DNA from: Orychophragmus violaceus
Taxonomy: Eukaryota; Streptophyta; Magnoliopsida; Brassicales; Brassicaceae
DNA: 64,000 bases
Reading direction: 5' to 3'
Assembly (NCBI GenBank): GCA_030180135.1
Contig: CM058230.1
Span: forward strand, 105,639,503 to 105,703,502
Below, piece by piece: positions 61,360 through 64,000 of this stretch. Position numbers and translations under genes: made by a program. Every line of letters begins with the position of its first letter. Positions within the stretch are counted from its first letter, which is position 1. The notes beneath the pieces are model-generated. The model ran no database searches, was not told the origin of the DNA, and saw nothing but the letters and a program-made list of their open reading frames with translations.

Positions 61360-64000
61360 GGACCGTTGTGGTAGGAGGTGTAGAAACACTGACTATGTTT
61401 GATTCCGGGGCTACACATAGTTTTGTTAGTCCTAGGATGATAGGGAAAGGCTTGTTCCGGAAGGAACAGGTCGTGGGCCAAGGCATTGTAAATGCGGCCG
61501 GGGGGCAAGTAATGCCCGTGCTAGGTTTAGTTAGTGGTATACCAGTCTCCATAGGAGGCGTAAGTATGCCAGCTGACCTAGTGGTGGTCCAGCTCAAGCA
61601 TCACGAGGTGATCTTGGGTATGGATTGGTTGGGACAGAACCGAGCCACTATCGACTGTCACCGGGGAAGGGTGAAGTTTGATAGACCAGAAGGCAAGGTC
61701 ACGTTCCAAGGAGTGAGGCCGACTTCAGGAAGTCTGGTCGTCTCTGCGATCCAAGCAGAGAAGATGTTGGAAAGGGGATGCGAGGCATACCTAGCCACCA
61801 TCACCACTAAGGAAGTGGGGACGGAAGTAAAGATTGGTGAGATCCCAGTGGTTCGGGACTTTGACGATGTGTTCAAGGCCTTAGAAGGTTTACCACCTGA
61901 CCGGTCTGATCCATTTGTCATTGAACTTGAGCCAGGGACGAAACCTCTGTCTAAGGCTCCGTACAGAATGGCTCCGGCTGAGATGGCCGAGCTGAAGAAG
62001 CAGCTGGAAGAACTGCTAGACAAGGGTTTTATTAGACCGAGCAGTTCTCCATGGGGCGCTCCCGTTCTTTTTGTCAAAAAGAAGGATGGAAGCCTCCGGC
62101 TGTGCATCGACTACCGCGGTATAAACCGGGTCACTGTGAAGAACAAGTACCCGTTGCCTCGGATAGACGAGCTGTTGGATCAACTAAAAGGTTCAACCGT
62201 GTTTTCCAAGATCGATCTGGCGTCGGGATACCATCAAATCCCGATAGCGCCTGAGGACGTGAGGAAAACCGCGTTTAGAACCCGGTATGGTCACTACGAG
62301 TTTGTAGTCATGCCATTTGGTCTAACAAATGCACCAGCTGCCTTCATGAAGATGATGAACAGTGTTTTCCGGGAATGGTTAGATAGGTTTGTGATCATTT
62401 TCATTGATGACATTCTTGTCTACTCCAAGAACCGTGAAGAACATCGCGAACATCTAAGGATTGTACTGGAGACCTTGAGGACACACCAGCTCTACGCCAA
62501 GTTGAGCAAGTGTAGTTTCTGGCAGAGTAGCGTGGGCTTCCTTGGACACATCGTGTCTGACAAGGGAGTTGCGGTCGATCCGGAGAAGATCCGGTCGATT
62601 GAGGAGTGGCCGCGGCCAAGGAACGCAACCGAGGTTCGGAGTTTCCTTGGTTTGGCCGGTTATTACAGGCGGTTCGTCCAGGGTTTTGCAAGTATGGCCA
62701 AGGCCATGACTAAGCTAACCGGAAAGAACGTAAAGTTCGAATGGACGGAGGCCGCGGAGAAGAGTTTCCAGGACTTGAAGGTTATGCTAACCAAGGCGCC
62801 AATCCTGACCCTGCCCATGGACAACGTGCCTTACGTGGTCTATACAGATGCATCCCGGATCGGTCTGGGTTGTGTTCTGATGCAGGAAGGAAAGGTGATT
62901 GCTTATGCTTCAAGGCAGTTGAGGAAACACGAGGGTAATTACCCAACTCATGATCTCGAAATGGCCGCTGTGGTATTTGCACTAAAGATCTGGCGATCTT
63001 ATCTCTACGGAGCCAAAGTGCAACTATTCACCGACCATAAGAGTCTGAAGTATGTGTTCACTCAGCCTGACTTGAACCTGAGGCAAAGAAGATGGATGGA
63101 GTTGGTGGCAGATTACGATCTAGACATCACCTACCATCCGGGAAAAGCTAACTTGGTAGCAGACGCCTTGAGTCGGAAGAGGACCGAGGTGGCCGTGGAG
63201 AAGGATGCAGAGACCTTGGTCGGCTTGGTCAGGTCCTTGCATCTGAACGCATTGTCAGTGGACAATGAGCCACTCGGCCTTGGAGCAGCAGACCAGGCGG
63301 ATCTGTTGACTCGTGTACGGTTGGCTCAGGAGCTTGATGAAGAGCTGATCAAGTCGGTGAACAACAACAACACCGAGTACCAGTTTACCAACAATGGAAC
63401 GATTGTGGTGAATGGACGGGTGTGTGTTCCCGACGTGAAGGTCCTTAAGGAAGAAATCTTAAGGATGGCTCATCAGTCTAAGTTCTCCATTCATCCTGGA
63501 CAGACCAAGATGTACCAAGACCTCAAACGGTACTATCATTGGGTCGGGATGAAGAGAGACATAGCAGAATGGGTGTCCAAGTGCCAAACGTGTCAGTTGG
63601 TTAAGATTGAGCACCAAGTCCCAAGTGGCCTATTGCAAAGTTTACCCATTCCAGAATGGAAGTGGGATCACATCACCATGGACTTTGTAACAGGACTACC
63701 TGCGACTCGGTTGAGGAAGGACACGATTTGGGTTGTAGTGGACAGGCTGACCAAGTCTGCACACTTCTTGGCCATCAAGAAGACTGATGGAGTGGGCAAG
63801 CTTGCTGAGAAATACATTGATGAGGTCGTAAGACTTCACGGTATTCCAGCAAGTATAGTGTCGGACCGAGATGGTCGGTTCACTTCTTATTTCTGGCAAG
63901 CTTTTCAAAAAGCCTTAGGAACAAGAGTGAACATGAGTACGGCTTACCATCCTCAGACGGATGGGCAGTCGGAGAGGACCATACAAACGCTGGAAGATAT
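61360..64000 (+). CDS. pol: Pol polyprotein: protease, reverse transcriptase, RNase H, integrase (partial)
   Basis: One open frame of about 880 codons with no stop to the window end; the frame is open from 61290, and the first in-frame ATG is 61395. Protease: DSGATHSFVSP with the active Asp at 61401, and ILGMDWL at 61611. Reverse transcriptase, about 62030-62540: SSPWGAPVLFVKKKDGSLRL, LCIDYRGIN, KIDLASGYHQI, FGLTNAPAAF and the catalytic FIDD at 62400-62411 (Tyr replaced by Phe, common in gypsy elements). RNase H: YTDAS (Asp 62847), Glu 62958, FTDHKSL (Asp 63033), ADALSRK (Asp 63162). Integrase: HHCC zinc finger at 63471, 63492, 63582 and 63591; core Asp 63681, Asp 63864 and Glu 63972 with D-x60-D-x35-E spacing. 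All catalytic residues are present, so the enzyme part looks functional. The integrase C-terminus and any chromodomain are outside the window. Confidence 0.95.

Larger units (their letters stand above)
58122..64000 (+). mobile_element. E2: Ty3/gypsy (Tekay/Del-like chromovirus) LTR retrotransposon, 3' end beyond the window
   Basis: A 5' LTR, tRNA-iMet PBS, a scrambled gag and a pol in the order protease, RT, RNase H, integrase define a Ty3/gypsy element on the plus strand. The integrase core and RT sequence look like plant Tekay/Del chromoviruses; the chromodomain that would confirm this should lie beyond 64000. This copy cannot make a normal Gag, but pol is open throughout. Sharing of termini, promoter and leader with E1 marks it as the autonomous relative of E1. 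Confidence 0.92.

Noticed and set aside
61658..62982. Minus-strand and alternate-frame open frames under pol
   Set aside because: Shadows of the intact plus-strand pol frame, which carries all catalytic motifs.
1..64000. tRNA, rRNA or 5S gene
   Set aside because: Only the tRNA-complementary primer sites were found; no cloverleaf or rDNA sequence was recognised.

Overview
This is eukaryotic, almost certainly flowering-plant, satellite heterochromatin. About 51 kb of the 64 kb is one head-to-tail tandem satellite with a monomer of about 182 bp (1-3639 and 10570-58121, roughly 280 monomers by division). Two Ty3/gypsy LTR retrotransposons that use an initiator-Met tRNA primer site are embedded in it. 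The nucleosome-sized monomer, higher-order structure and gypsy insertions fit a plant centromere or pericentromere. The pol protein looks like a plant chromovirus of the Tekay/Del type. Brassicaceae is only a guess from the general look of that protein. No ordinary host gene, rRNA, tRNA or CRISPR array is visible.

Layout. (1) 1-3639: satellite. (2) 3640-10569: complete minus-strand element E1 with an AAAAC target duplication. Its LTRs are 2497 and 2476 bp and differ at about 9 substitutions plus one 21-bp indel. Its 1957-bp internal region has PBS and PPT but no protein, so it is a young non-autonomous element. (3) 10570-58121: satellite in the same orientation, built of nested block duplications of 9, 10, 11, 12, 14, 18 and more monomers. 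(4) 58122-64000: plus-strand element E2, cut by the window end. It has a 1922-bp 5' LTR, PBS, a gag scrambled by inversion of both halves, and an intact open pol (protease, RT, RNase H, most of integrase).

How the parts relate. E1 and E2 share LTR termini, PBS plus leader, a promoter block around the TATA box, a palindrome about 115 bp upstream of TATA, and a roughly 95-bp internal segment. E1 therefore looks like a parasite of the E2 family. The shared internal segment contains what looks like a 90-bp GT-AG intron just before the E2 protease; removing it restores a continuous frame. Both elements sit in exactly the same five bases of the satellite monomer, in opposite orientations.

The long minus-strand reading frames in the satellite (61 codons per 183-bp monomer) are a by-product of a stop-free frame and give no other sign of coding.
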